Shown here one piece after another: positions 1 to 8,038 of a stretch of DNA of 64,000 nucleotides. Origin of the DNA: Palsa-504 sp963744005 (GTDB lineage: Bacteria > Actinomycetota > Actinomycetes > Streptosporangiales > Streptosporangiaceae); contig CAVURU010000002.1 of NCBI GenBank assembly GCA_963744005.1, positions 310,001 to 374,000 on the forward strand, in the 5' to 3' direction. The notes beneath the pieces were generated by a model. The model saw only the letters and a program-made list of their open reading frames with translations. It was not told the DNA's origin and searched no databases. A program made the translations under genes and the position numbers. Numbering within the stretch: position 1 is the first letter of the stretch; the number at the start of each line of letters is the position of its first letter.

Positions 1-2
1 GC

Positions 3-446
3 GTGTGGCGCACCGGGCGCCCGCCGGGTCCGCCGCCGCGGCAGGCCCGGATGCGGCGGATGCGGCGCTGGCTCGGGCTGGCGCTGACCCTGGCCCTGCT
101 GATCGCGGCCGGGGTGGTGCTGTGGCTGCGGTTCTTCAACCACCCGGCGTTTAGCGTGAGCGACGTGCAGATCACCCAGCAGGTCAAGAGCGGATGCGCG
201 CTGGACGTCACGGGCAAGATCACCACGAACGGGTCGGCCGGGACCGTCTCCTACCAGTGGATCTACCGGCCGCAGAACGAGACACCGCAGCCGCTGAACC
301 AGTCGGTCGCGGCCGGCCAGAAGGTCGTCTACGTGACCGTCGCGGTCCAGGGGCAGGGCCACGGTGCCGCGTCGCAGCAAGTCACGCTCGACGTGCTGGG
401 TCCGAACGCCAAGTCGGACTCGATCAACGTCAACCTGAGTTGCTGA
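3..446 (+). CDS. Membrane-anchored extracellular Ig-like protein (possibly 5' partial)
   Basis: I do not recognise a named family. A basic N-terminus rich in Arg/Pro precedes one hydrophobic helix (about residues 24-43), then about 100 residues of extracellular-looking sequence with alternating polar and beta-prone stretches, ending in a C-terminal Cys (INVNLSC) that could pair with Cys65. This suggests a small Ig/PKD-like beta-sandwich held at the membrane. The frame opens with a GTG at the window edge, so the real start may lie outside; an internal ATG at 51, just before the membrane helix, is also plausible. The stop is 14 bp before the kinase gene, so the two are probably co-transcribed and this protein could be a partner of the kinase. 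That link is inference. Confidence 0.6.
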   Translation: MWRTGRPPGPPPRQARMRRMRRWLGLALTLALLIAAGVVLWLRFFNHPAFSVSDVQITQQVKSGCALDVTGKITTNGSAGTVSYQWIYRPQNETPQPLNQSVAAGQKVVYVTVAVQGQGHGAASQQVTLDVLGPNAKSDSINVNLSC

Positions 447-459
447 GGGGGCCAGGTCA

Positions 460-1938
460 GTGGCTGAGTGGGATGTGCCCGGCTTCACCGAGCTGAGGCA
501 GCTGGGCTCGGGCGGGTTCGGCGACGTGGTACTGGCCCGGCACGACGAGTCGGGAACCCTCGTCGCGATCAAGTACCTCCGGCAGAATCTGCTGTCGGAC
601 CCGGAGTTCACCGAGATGTTCCGGGCCGAGGCGGCCGTGCTGGGCACCGTGAACGACCCGCATGTGGTCCGGCTGTATGAGTACGTGGAGTCGCCGCAGG
701 GCGCGGCCATCGTCATGGAGCTCGTGGACGGCGTATCGCTGCGCGAGATCCTGGTGCACGAGGGCGCCACCACGCCCGAGGCGGCGCTGGTCGTGCTGAA
801 GGGCTCGCTGCTGGGCCTGGCCGCGGCGCACGCGGCCGGGGTGGTGCACCGGGACTACAAGCCGGAGAACGTGCTGGTCGACGGCGAAGGGGCCAGCAAG
901 CTGACCGACTTCGGCATCGCGGCCCGGGCCGGCGACGCGACGCCGCCCGCCGGGACGCTGGTGTACGCGCCGCCGGAGCAGTTCGGCAATACCCCGGCCA
1001 GCCCGGCAGGCGACGTCTACGCGGCTACGGCCACGTTCTACGAGTGCCTGGCCGGCCGGCCGCCGTTCATCGGGCAGACGGCCGAGAACCTGCTGTACCA
1101 GCACATGGCCGAGCCGGTTCCGCTCGAGCTGGTGCCCGAGACGCTGCGGCCGCTGGTGTCGGCCGGGATGGCCAAGGACCCGCGCGATCGCCCGTCCGAC
1201 GCCACCCGGTTCGTGTCCGAGCTCGACGCGGTCGCGGCCGGAGCGTACGGCCCGGACTGGGAGGAGCGGGGCCGCTCGCACCTGGGCGAGGTGGCGCTGC
1301 TGCTGGCCGCGCTGTGGCCGTCCGGCGCCGCGCCGGCCTTCCAGGGCTCGGCCGTGGACAAGATCAACCTGTCCGAGGGCAACGGCGGCGGCGCGCAGAC
1401 ACCGTCTGGCACGTCGGCCCACGGCGAGAACCACCACTGGTGGCATGTGCAGCACCTCAAGCACGTGGCGCATGAGCGGCACCTCACCGGCCTGCGCCTG
1501 GTCGCGGTCGCGGTGATGGCGGTGGCCGTGGTCGGCGGCGGCTCGGCGGCCGCGGTGGCCCTGGCCAGCACGCACAAGGTCAGCACCACGCCACCCCAGC
1601 CGGCCGCCGCGGTGCACCTGATCACGTTGTCGCCCAGTTCCCCGGCGGCGGTCAGCTCGGGTCCGCCGAAGGACAAGAAGAAGAAGGCGGCGCCGACGGC
1701 GAGCGCTTACACCACCTACGAGCCTGTGGTGGTGGCGACGTCGGCTTCGCCGTCGAAGAAGGCCTCGCCGTCGAAGAAGCCGGCGCCTAAGCCGTCGCCC
1801 TCACCGTCGGCGTCCGCGTCGCCATCGCCTTCGCCTTCGCCGTCCGCGTCGCCGTCCCCGACGGGAACCTGGCCAACGGTGACGTCGCCACCGCCTTCGA
1901 CGACTTCTCCGCCACCGCGCGGCGGAAATCTCGGCTAG
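460..1938 (+). CDS. Transmembrane Ser/Thr protein kinase (PknB/Hanks type)
   Basis: Eukaryotic-like kinase that phosphorylates Ser/Thr on partner proteins. The kinase domain covers about residues 8-265: Gly-rich loop GSGGFGDV, ATP-binding Lys in VAIKYL, catalytic loop HRDYKPEN, metal-binding DFG in TDFGIA, and YAPPEQ in the APE position. One hydrophobic helix (about 346-368) follows. The rest is a low-complexity extracellular tail of Lys/Pro/Ser, with repeated SPSPSAS-like units. There are no PASTA repeats, unlike PknB itself, so the outer part may act as a spacer rather than a muropeptide sensor. The GTG start is preceded by GAGGGGG. It lies 14 bp after a membrane protein gene and meets the next gene tail to tail, 6 bp apart. 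Confidence 0.93.
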   Translation: MAEWDVPGFTELRQLGSGGFGDVVLARHDESGTLVAIKYLRQNLLSDPEFTEMFRAEAAVLGTVNDPHVVRLYEYVESPQGAAIVMELVDGVSLREILVHEGATTPEAALVVLKGSLLGLAAAHAAGVVHRDYKPENVLVDGEGASKLTDFGIAARAGDATPPAGTLVYAPPEQFGNTPASPAGDVYAATATFYECLAGRPPFIGQTAENLLYQHMAEPVPLELVPETLRPLVSAGMAKDPRDRPSDATRFVSELDAVAAGAYGPDWEERGRSHLGEVALLLAALWPSGAAPAFQGSAVDKINLSEGNGGGAQTPSGTSAHGENHHWWHVQHLKHVAHERHLTGLRLVAVAVMAVAVVGGGSAAAVALASTHKVSTTPPQPAAAVHLITLSPSSPAAVSSGPPKDKKKKAAPTASAYTTYEPVVVATSASPSKKASPSKKPAPKPSPSPSASASPSPSPSPSASPSPTGTWPTVTSPPPSTTSPPPRGGNLG

Positions 1939-1944
1939 AGACGG

Positions 1945-2817
1945 CTACCGGGGGCGGCCGCCGAAGCTGGTGACGGCGGAGGCGGCGATCTGGGTGGCGT
2001 ACTCCGCCGCCTCGATCAGCTCGGGCAGGTCCGGGCGGGGGCTCCCCTGGAGCCAGCGGGTCATGAAGGCGGCGCAGAACGCGTCGCCTGCGCCGGTGGT
2101 GTCCTGGGTCCGGACGGGCGGGGCGGCGACGCGGACGGGATCCGCGCCGGGGACGGCCAGGACGCAGCCGGCCGCGCCCAGGGTCAGGGCGACGACGCCG
2201 TAGTACTCGGTGAGCCGGGCGGCGGTGGCGAGCGGGTCGGCCTCGCCGACCAGCACGGCGGCCTCGTCGCGATTGGGGAAGCAGGCGGCGGCGCCGCCGG
2301 TCCAGCGCAGGAAGGCGCCGGGCTCCAGGCGGGCCAGGAAGGCCGCCGAGCCAGGGTCGATGGTCACGGCCAGGCCGCGGTCCCGGGCCCGGGCCAGCAG
2401 GGCCTGGGCCACCTCCAGCAGCGGCGGCTCGAAGAAGGTGTAGCCGGTCAGGTGCAGGACCTGGGCCTGGTCAACCAGCTGGTCCGGGAGGTCCTCCGGC
2501 CGGAGGTGGTGGTTCGCGCCGCGATCGGTGAACATGGTCCGTTCCCCGTCGGGGCCGACCATGATCACGATCGAGCCGGTCTCCGCCACAGGGTCGACGG
2601 CCAGGTGGGCCTGGACCCCCGCCGCGGCCAGCTCGCGGCGGTGATAATCCGCATCGCGGGCCCCGACCCGGCCCGCGAAGCTGACCTCGGCGCCCAGGCG
2701 CGCCATCCAGGCCGCCTGGTTGGCGGCCGCGCCGCCGGGGCGGGCGTGGATGGCCGCGGGGGTGTCGCTGTCCGGGGTGACGCCGTCCAGGGGCTTGACC
2801 AGGACGTCGTTGATCAC
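1945..2817 (-). CDS. psuK: PfkB-family sugar kinase, probable pseudouridine kinase
   Basis: Ribokinase/PfkB-fold ATP-dependent kinase. The PfkB ATP/anion-hole signature DTTGAGDAF lies near the C-terminus, and GGAAANQAAWMARLG near the N-terminus matches the substrate-binding Gly-rich segment. It sits directly downstream of a pseudouridine-5'-phosphate glycosidase gene in the same direction, so its likely substrate is pseudouridine, making the 5'-phosphate that PsuG cleaves to uracil and ribose 5-phosphate. The coordinates use the GTG at 2817, but the in-frame codons upstream read ILVCGD, the expected first beta strand of a PfkB kinase. The true start is therefore probably upstream, at a CTG at 2853 overlapping the psuG stop (CTGA). 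A generic sugar or nucleoside kinase role remains possible. Confidence 0.85.
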   Translation of the reverse strand: MINDVLVKPLDGVTPDSDTPAAIHARPGGAAANQAAWMARLGAEVSFAGRVGARDADYHRRELAAAGVQAHLAVDPVAETGSIVIMVGPDGERTMFTDRGANHHLRPEDLPDQLVDQAQVLHLTGYTFFEPPLLEVAQALLARARDRGLAVTIDPGSAAFLARLEPGAFLRWTGGAAACFPNRDEAAVLVGEADPLATAARLTEYYGVVALTLGAAGCVLAVPGADPVRVAAPPVRTQDTTGAGDAFCAAFMTRWLQGSPRPDLPELIEAAEYATQIAASAVTSFGGRPR

Positions 2818-2849
2818 GTCACCGCAGACCAGGATCCGCCGGCTGGCGG

Positions 2850-3809
2850 TCAGCGGGATTCACCGGTCCGCGGCGATCCGCCGGGCCGCTGCGATCCGGT
2901 CTGGGCCCAGGCGCTGGCGATCTGGCCCGCGAGCTCGACGTTGCCGCGGGCGATGTCCAGGTTCACCTCGACGCTCGTCCCGCCGGTGACCTGCTGGATG
3001 CGGTCGAGCAGGAACGGGCTGACCGCCTTGCCGCGGATGCCCTCCTCGTTGGCCAGGGCCAGGGCGGCGGCCAGCGCGCCGTCCAGGACGCCCGGGTCCA
3101 GCTGCAGCGCGGACGGCAGCGGATTGGCCACCAGCAGGGCGGACGGATCGCCCAAGGCGTCCCGGGCGACCATGATGTCGGCGATCTCGGCCGCGGACTC
3201 CACCCGCCAGTCCAGGTCGTATCCGGAGTCCGACAGCCAGAAGGCGGGAAACCGCGACGTGCGGTAGCCGACCACCGCGACGCTGAGGGTCTCGAGCCGT
3301 TCCAGGGTGGCCGGGATGTCCAGGATGGACTTCACCCCGGCTGACACCACCGTGATCGGCGTCCGGGACAGCACGGTCAGGTCGGCGGACTCGTCGAAGG
3401 TCTCGGCCGCGCCCCGGTGCACGCCGCCGAGGCCGCCGGTGGCGAAGACCCGCACGCCGATGTGAGCAGCCAGCACCGACGTGGCGGCGACGGTCGTGCC
3501 GCCGGTCACCTTGCGGGCGGCCGCGATGCCGATGTCCCGGCTGCTGATCTTGACCACGGACTCGTCGGCCGCGATGCGCTCCAGGTCCTGGGCCGACAAG
3601 CCGACCCGGGGCACGCCGTCGATGACCGCGATGGTGGCCGCGGTCACTCCCTGCTGCTCGAGGATCTCCTCGAACCTCCGGGCGGCGGCGTAGTTGCCGG
3701 GCCGGGGCAGGCCGTGGGAGATGATGGTCGACTCAAGCGCGACCACCGGCCGGCTCGCCGCCAGCGCGGCGCTGACCTTCTCGGATACCTCTACCAGGGA
3801 TGACGGCAC
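2850..3809 (-). CDS. psuG: Pseudouridine-5'-phosphate glycosidase
   Basis: Cleaves the C-C glycosidic bond of pseudouridine 5'-phosphate to give uracil and ribose 5-phosphate, a step in salvage of modified nucleosides from RNA turnover. At 319 residues it has the usual family length. The family's conserved ALESTIISHGLPRP segment is near residue 24, and VSAGVKSILDI contains the Lys equivalent to the catalytic lysine of the E. coli enzyme. The ATG at 3809 fits the family N-terminus. The stop codon touches the start region of the PfkB kinase, so the two are translationally coupled. The shared pathway supports both calls. Confidence 0.95.
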   Translation of the reverse strand: MPSSLVEVSEKVSAALAASRPVVALESTIISHGLPRPGNYAAARRFEEILEQQGVTAATIAVIDGVPRVGLSAQDLERIAADESVVKISSRDIGIAAARKVTGGTTVAATSVLAAHIGVRVFATGGLGGVHRGAAETFDESADLTVLSRTPITVVSAGVKSILDIPATLERLETLSVAVVGYRTSRFPAFWLSDSGYDLDWRVESAAEIADIMVARDALGDPSALLVANPLPSALQLDPGVLDGALAAALALANEEGIRGKAVSPFLLDRIQQVTGGTSVEVNLDIARGNVELAGQIASAWAQTGSQRPGGSPRTGESR

Positions 3810-3841
3810 GGAACGATTGTCTCATTGCCGCCTGTCGCGGC

Positions 3842-4354
3842 CTACCGGCCCGCGGCGGCACCGTCCAGGGCGCGCTCCCACGATTCCGGCACGTGGCCAT
3901 CCTCAGCCGCGGGCTGGCCGATGACGACCACCGGGCAGGTGGCCGCGCGCAGGCAGGCCCGGATGACCGGGCCGGTGCCGCGGTAATCTTCCTGGCCCGG
4001 CACCGTCCGGCCGAGAACCAGCAGGTCAGCGTGGTTGGCGTGGTCAAGCAGGACACGGGCCGCGAGACCCTCGGTGATCTCGGTGCGCACGCTCACGTCG
4101 GGGTACAAGCTGGCCGCCTCGCGCACCGTGCGGTGCAGGACCTCACGGGCGGCACCGCCGCTGGCGTTCGGCTGGCGCGGGGCCGGAACCGCGTAGCTCG
4201 CCACCTGGTGGCACGCGGACTCCAGGGCGAGCACCGCGTGAACCTCACCGGGGAACAGGCTGGCCTCGCGGCACGCCCACTTAAGGGCGGCCACCGATTC
4301 GGCCGAGCCGTCGACGCCGACGACGATCCGCCGCACGCCGGAAACATTTGTCAT
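3842..4354 (-). CDS. Universal stress protein (UspA family, single domain)
   Basis: Single Usp domain of about 170 residues. The N-terminal strand RRIVVGVDGSAES and the C-terminal CPVVVIG are typical. The ATP-binding motif of ATP-type Usps (G-x2-G-x9-G-S/T) is only loosely kept in the GRTVPGQEDYRGTG segment, so nucleotide binding is uncertain. In actinomycetes such proteins are often induced under hypoxia or stationary phase; nothing here proves that for this gene. The ATG at 4354 is preferred over the adjacent GTG at 4357 because AGGAA lies 6 bp upstream of it. A 550 bp non-coding stretch precedes the gene. Confidence 0.88.
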   Translation of the reverse strand: MTNVSGVRRIVVGVDGSAESVAALKWACREASLFPGEVHAVLALESACHQVASYAVPAPRQPNASGGAAREVLHRTVREAASLYPDVSVRTEITEGLAARVLLDHANHADLLVLGRTVPGQEDYRGTGPVIRACLRAATCPVVVIGQPAAEDGHVPESWERALDGAAAGR

Positions 4355-4577
4355 CACGAATTCCTATTCCAAGATGCTTGTCGCCTCTGGCCCGCCTGCT
4401 TGCCCGCCCGCGCGGCCCGCCAGAGTTTCATCTCACGACTGACAGATTCCGATCGTAAACCGTTAAACGTGCTGTGACGAGAGGGAGACGGGTCCTTTTT
4501 TTACTGCCCGGCACAATGACTCGTGTGACAGGAGTAGCCGTATCGTTATTAGCGAGACTCAGGGGGAGATAACCCTT

Positions 4578-4667
4578 ATGACTGACTTGTCGCGATTTCC
4601 GAACCAGCGCGAGCCGTCGTCGCAGCAGCAGGTCAGCCGGTCTCATCATTATGACCTGCGGCCGTAA
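4578..4667 (+). CDS. Possible 29-aa small protein
   Basis: A short frame starting ATG (4578) with an excellent ribosome-binding site, GGGGGAG at 4562-4568, nine bases upstream. It encodes a polar peptide beginning MTDLSRFPNQREPSSQQQ and ending HHYDLRP. It lies alone in the otherwise non-coding 4358-4909 region. Its codons are less GC-rich at third positions than those of the neighbours, which argues against a long-conserved gene. The case for coding is the ribosome-binding site and the lack of any other explanation for the region. No function can be assigned. Confidence 0.3.
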   Translation: MTDLSRFPNQREPSSQQQVSRSHHYDLRP

Positions 4668-4787
4668 GAACCGATGCGGCGGGGCCGGCCGGCGCGCGGG
4701 CGGGCGTCACGCGGAGCGGGCGGCGACGGCCGCAGGAGCTGGCTGCCGGAAGGTAACGATCATCTTTCCCGGGGGGCTGGATAATGT

Positions 4788-4801
4788 TTACCGGCCGGTA
4801 A
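4788..4801. promoter_or_regulatory. Perfect 14-bp palindrome, candidate operator
   Basis: TTACCGGCCGGTAA is its own reverse complement, in the relatively A/T-rich gap between sbcC and the universal stress protein gene. A related half-site GGTAAC lies about 40 bp to the left (near 4752). It has the size and symmetry of a dimeric repressor site, but it is about 430 bp upstream of the stress gene and downstream of sbcC, so its target is unclear. Confidence 0.35.
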
Positions 4802-4909
4802 CGCAGATGACCCGATTGCCGGGCCACCATTATCAAAGGCGGGCAAATTTTGTCCGGTGGCCAGCTGCGGTGATTTGCGGCCGGGCATTACGCTACCGCG
4901 CCTTTTCGT

Positions 4910-7900
4910 TTACGAGACCGCGGGAGTACGCAGCGTCACGTGGCTGCCGGCCTGTCCCTTATGGACACGGACCTGAGCGGGAATCCGCTGCCTCAGCTCG
5001 GCCACGTGACTGACGATGCCGACCATCCGGCCGCCCTCGCGCAAGCCGTCCAGCACCGTCATCACCTCTTCCAGGGTGTCCTCGTCGAGGCTGCCGAAGC
5101 CCTCATCGACGAACAGGGCCTCGATCCGGGTCCCGCCCGCCTCGGCGGTGACCACGTCGGCCAGGCCGAGAGCCAGGGCCAGGCTGGCCAGGAAGGTCTC
5201 ACCCCCGGACAGCGTGCTGGTGTCCCGGTCCACGCCGGTCCACGCGTCACAGGCCAGCAGGCCGAGCCCGGAACGGCCCGCGCCGCGCCGCGCGTCGGTG
5301 TGGACCAGCGAGTAGCGGCCCGAGGTCATGGCCAGCAGCCGCTGGCTGGCGGCGGCGGCGACCTCCTCCAGCCGGGCGGCGAGCACGAAGGTGGACAAGG
5401 TCATCCGCAGCGTGTTGGCTCCTTGGCCCCCGGCCAGGTCAGCCAGCCGGCGGGCCTCGGCCGCCAGGTCGGCCAGCGGCCTCAGCTCAGCCAGGCCTCG
5501 GTCCAGCTCGGGGACGAGGTCGACGAGCTGGGCGGCCCGGTGCCGGGCGCGGTCCTGCGCGCCGACGGCCTCGTCATGGGAGTACCGCGCGGCCTCCAGT
5601 TCAACGGCTGTCCCGTGCAGGTCGGCGGGCGGGTCGAGGACCACGTCGAGGTCCGGGTCGGCCAGCAGCTCGGCGGCGGCCTTGACCGAGGATTCGTGGC
5701 TGGTGATGTCCTGCTCGGCCGCGGCGCGCCAGTCGGCGGGACGCTGCGCCTCCCGGACCGCGTCGGTGTCGGCGAACCCGGCGGCGAGGGCGGCGGCTAC
5801 CGCCCGTTCCCGGGCCAGGCGGGCGGCCTGCTCGGCACGGGCCAGGTCATCGGCCGCGTCAGCGGCGGCGATCAGGGTCTCGGCGGCGTCCTCGGCGGCC
5901 TGCAGCGCGGTGTCCAGGTCGGGCTGGCCGTCCAGCTGGGCCAGCAGGGACTGGCGGTGCCGCGCCGCCCGCAGGGCGGCCTCCTGCGCCTGGCGCAGCG
6001 CGGCATCACGCTGCTCGGCCAGCTCGGCCAGCAGCTCCCGCGCGGCGGCGATGTCCTGGTCCAGGGTGTCGAGGCTGGCCTGGATCTCGGCGAGCCGCCC
6101 GGATTCGGCGCTGAGCTGGGACGCCTGGCCGGCCAGCTTGTCCGCCTGATCGGCCAGCCGGGCCGCTCCGGCCTCGAGCGTGGCCAGGTCGCCGGGCGCG
6201 GGAAATCCGCCCGCCTCCAGCCGGGAGGTCAGGTCGGCGATCAGGATGTCGGCCGCAGCGAGCTTGGCCCCGATCATCTCGGCCCGGTCGGCCGCGGCCG
6301 AGGCCTCGCCGTCGGCGGCCTCCTCCTGCTCGCGGGTCACCCGCTCGCCACGCAGCTCGCACAGCTCCGGGTGGTCCAGCGAGCCGCACACCGGGCACGG
6401 TGCGCCGTCGACCAGGGTGGCGGCGAGCTCGGCGCGCATGCCGTCGATCCGGGCCTCGCGCAGCCGGGAGGCGTTGTCCCGCAGCTCGGAGGTCTCCAGC
6501 CGGGCCGCGAAGTAGGCGTCCTCCTGACGGCGCGCGTCCACCCGGGCCTGGACCAGGGCGCCGGTGTCACTCGCTGCGCGGCGGCAGGCGTCGGCGGCTG
6601 CGGCGCGATCAGGCAGGGCCTGGCCGGCCTGGCGGGCCTGGTCACGCTCGGCGACCAGACGCGGACGTTGCTGCTGCCCGGAGGCGATGGCGGCCTCGGT
6701 GTCGGCGATCTGCACGGCCAGCGCGTCGGCGGTGAGGCGGCCGGCCAGCTCGTTGTCGTCCTCTTCGGCGGCCTGCTTCTCGTAGGGTCGCAGGGCGTCC
6801 AGGCGGCCGCGCCGGGCCACGTGCTGCTGGCCGGCCGCGCGGAGCTCGGCCGCGGTGGCCTGGGGATCGGCGCCGACACGGGTCTGGGCGGCGGCCCGGG
6901 CCCGGTCGTGCTCGGCGCGGGCCGCAAGCGAGGCCTCGCGCGCCCGCTCGTCCTCGGACAGCGGGCCGGCCGCTTCGGCCGCGCGGTTGGCGGCGGCGAG
7001 CTCCCGGCGCAGTTCGTCGACGGCCGGGGCGGCAGCGGCCAGGTCGGCCTGGGCGCGTTCGGCGGCGGCCCGGCGCCGCTGCCGGTCGGCCAGGCGTTCG
7101 GCGGCGGCCCGGCGGTCCAGGGCCCGGTCCAGTCCGGCCCGCAAGGTGCGGACCCGGGCCTGGGCCGCCTCGGCGGCGGCCTGGGCGGCGGCGGCCAGCT
7201 GCGGGGCCCAGTCAGGATCGGGCAGGCCGGACGGCTCAGTGAACGCGTCCGGGGTGCCCTCCGCCGGGACGCTCCCGGACACTGGGGCCGATGTGGGAGC
7301 AGGGGCCGGTGCCGGAGCTGGGACGGCAGCGGCGTCCGCGGGGGTGGTATCGAGCGCGGCGGCGGGGGCCGTCTCGCCGACCTGGGTGATCCGGGCGACC
7401 AGCTCGCGGATGTCCTGCTCGGCCGAGCCGACGTCATGGGCGGTGGACCGGCGGCGCTCGGCCAGCCAGCTCTCGACCTGGCCGAACCGGTCGGTGCCGA
7501 AGAGCTTGGCCAGCAGCTTCCGCCGGTCGTCCGCCCCGGCGTGCAGGAACTTGGCGAACTCGCCCTGGGGCAGCAGGACCACCTGGTAGAACTGCTCGGC
7601 GGACATGCCGATCAGGTCTTTGACCTCATCATCGGCTTCGCCGGCCCGGGTGGAGAGGGTACGCCAGCCGGTGCCGTCGAGCTCCTCGAGCAGCACCTTG
7701 GCCTGCTCGGTGGTGGTGCCGTCGCCGCGGCGCTTGGGGCGCTGCTGCTCGGGCAGGCGGGTGATCCGGATCCGGCGGGCGCCGAGGGTGGCCTCGAGCT
7801 GCACCTCGGTGGGGGTGCCCGGCTCGGCGTGATCCGAGCGCAGCCGGCGGGCCTTGCTGCGCTCGCCGGGTACCCGGCCGTACAGGGCGAAGCTGATGGC

Positions 7901-8038
7901 GTCCAGCAGCGTGGTCTTGCCCGCCCCAGTCTCGCCGTGCAGCAGGAACAGGCCCGCGCTGGCCAGGTCGTCGAAGCACACCTCGACCGTGCCGCCGAAG
8001 GCCCCGAACGCGGTGACGCTCAGCCGGTGCGGCCGCAT
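4910..8038 (-). CDS. sbcC: Exonuclease SbcCD, ATPase subunit SbcC (Rad50-like)
   Basis: SMC-like ATPase that works with SbcD to open and trim hairpin and blocked DNA ends during repair and replication. Order of parts: Walker A GETGAGKTT near residue 36; long Ala/Glu/Arg-rich coiled coil; zinc-hook CPVC near residue 546; returning coiled coil; ABC signature LSGGETF near 941; Walker B ALFVDEG near 971. Its 1042 residues match the family. A Pro/Ala/Thr-rich stretch around residues 222-260 interrupts the first coiled coil and looks like a flexible linker. The ATG overlaps the sbcD stop (ATGA), so the two subunits are made together. Confidence 0.96.
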   Translation of the reverse strand: MRPHRLSVTAFGAFGGTVEVCFDDLASAGLFLLHGETGAGKTTLLDAISFALYGRVPGERSKARRLRSDHAEPGTPTEVQLEATLGARRIRITRLPEQQRPKRRGDGTTTEQAKVLLEELDGTGWRTLSTRAGEADDEVKDLIGMSAEQFYQVVLLPQGEFAKFLHAGADDRRKLLAKLFGTDRFGQVESWLAERRRSTAHDVGSAEQDIRELVARITQVGETAPAAALDTTPADAAAVPAPAPAPAPTSAPVSGSVPAEGTPDAFTEPSGLPDPDWAPQLAAAAQAAAEAAQARVRTLRAGLDRALDRRAAAERLADRQRRRAAAERAQADLAAAAPAVDELRRELAAANRAAEAAGPLSEDERAREASLAARAEHDRARAAAQTRVGADPQATAAELRAAGQQHVARRGRLDALRPYEKQAAEEDDNELAGRLTADALAVQIADTEAAIASGQQQRPRLVAERDQARQAGQALPDRAAAADACRRAASDTGALVQARVDARRQEDAYFAARLETSELRDNASRLREARIDGMRAELAATLVDGAPCPVCGSLDHPELCELRGERVTREQEEAADGEASAAADRAEMIGAKLAAADILIADLTSRLEAGGFPAPGDLATLEAGAARLADQADKLAGQASQLSAESGRLAEIQASLDTLDQDIAAARELLAELAEQRDAALRQAQEAALRAARHRQSLLAQLDGQPDLDTALQAAEDAAETLIAAADAADDLARAEQAARLARERAVAAALAAGFADTDAVREAQRPADWRAAAEQDITSHESSVKAAAELLADPDLDVVLDPPADLHGTAVELEAARYSHDEAVGAQDRARHRAAQLVDLVPELDRGLAELRPLADLAAEARRLADLAGGQGANTLRMTLSTFVLAARLEEVAAAASQRLLAMTSGRYSLVHTDARRGAGRSGLGLLACDAWTGVDRDTSTLSGGETFLASLALALGLADVVTAEAGGTRIEALFVDEGFGSLDEDTLEEVMTVLDGLREGGRMVGIVSHVAELRQRIPAQVRVHKGQAGSHVTLRTPAVS

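Noticed and set aside
4494..4503. Run of T residues that could be an intrinsic terminator tail.
   Set aside because: No stable GC stem directly upstream on either strand.
4428..4649. A 73-codon minus-strand frame in the gap before the stress gene.
   Set aside because: No ribosome site, no recognisable domain, and it overlaps the better-supported short frame on the other strand.
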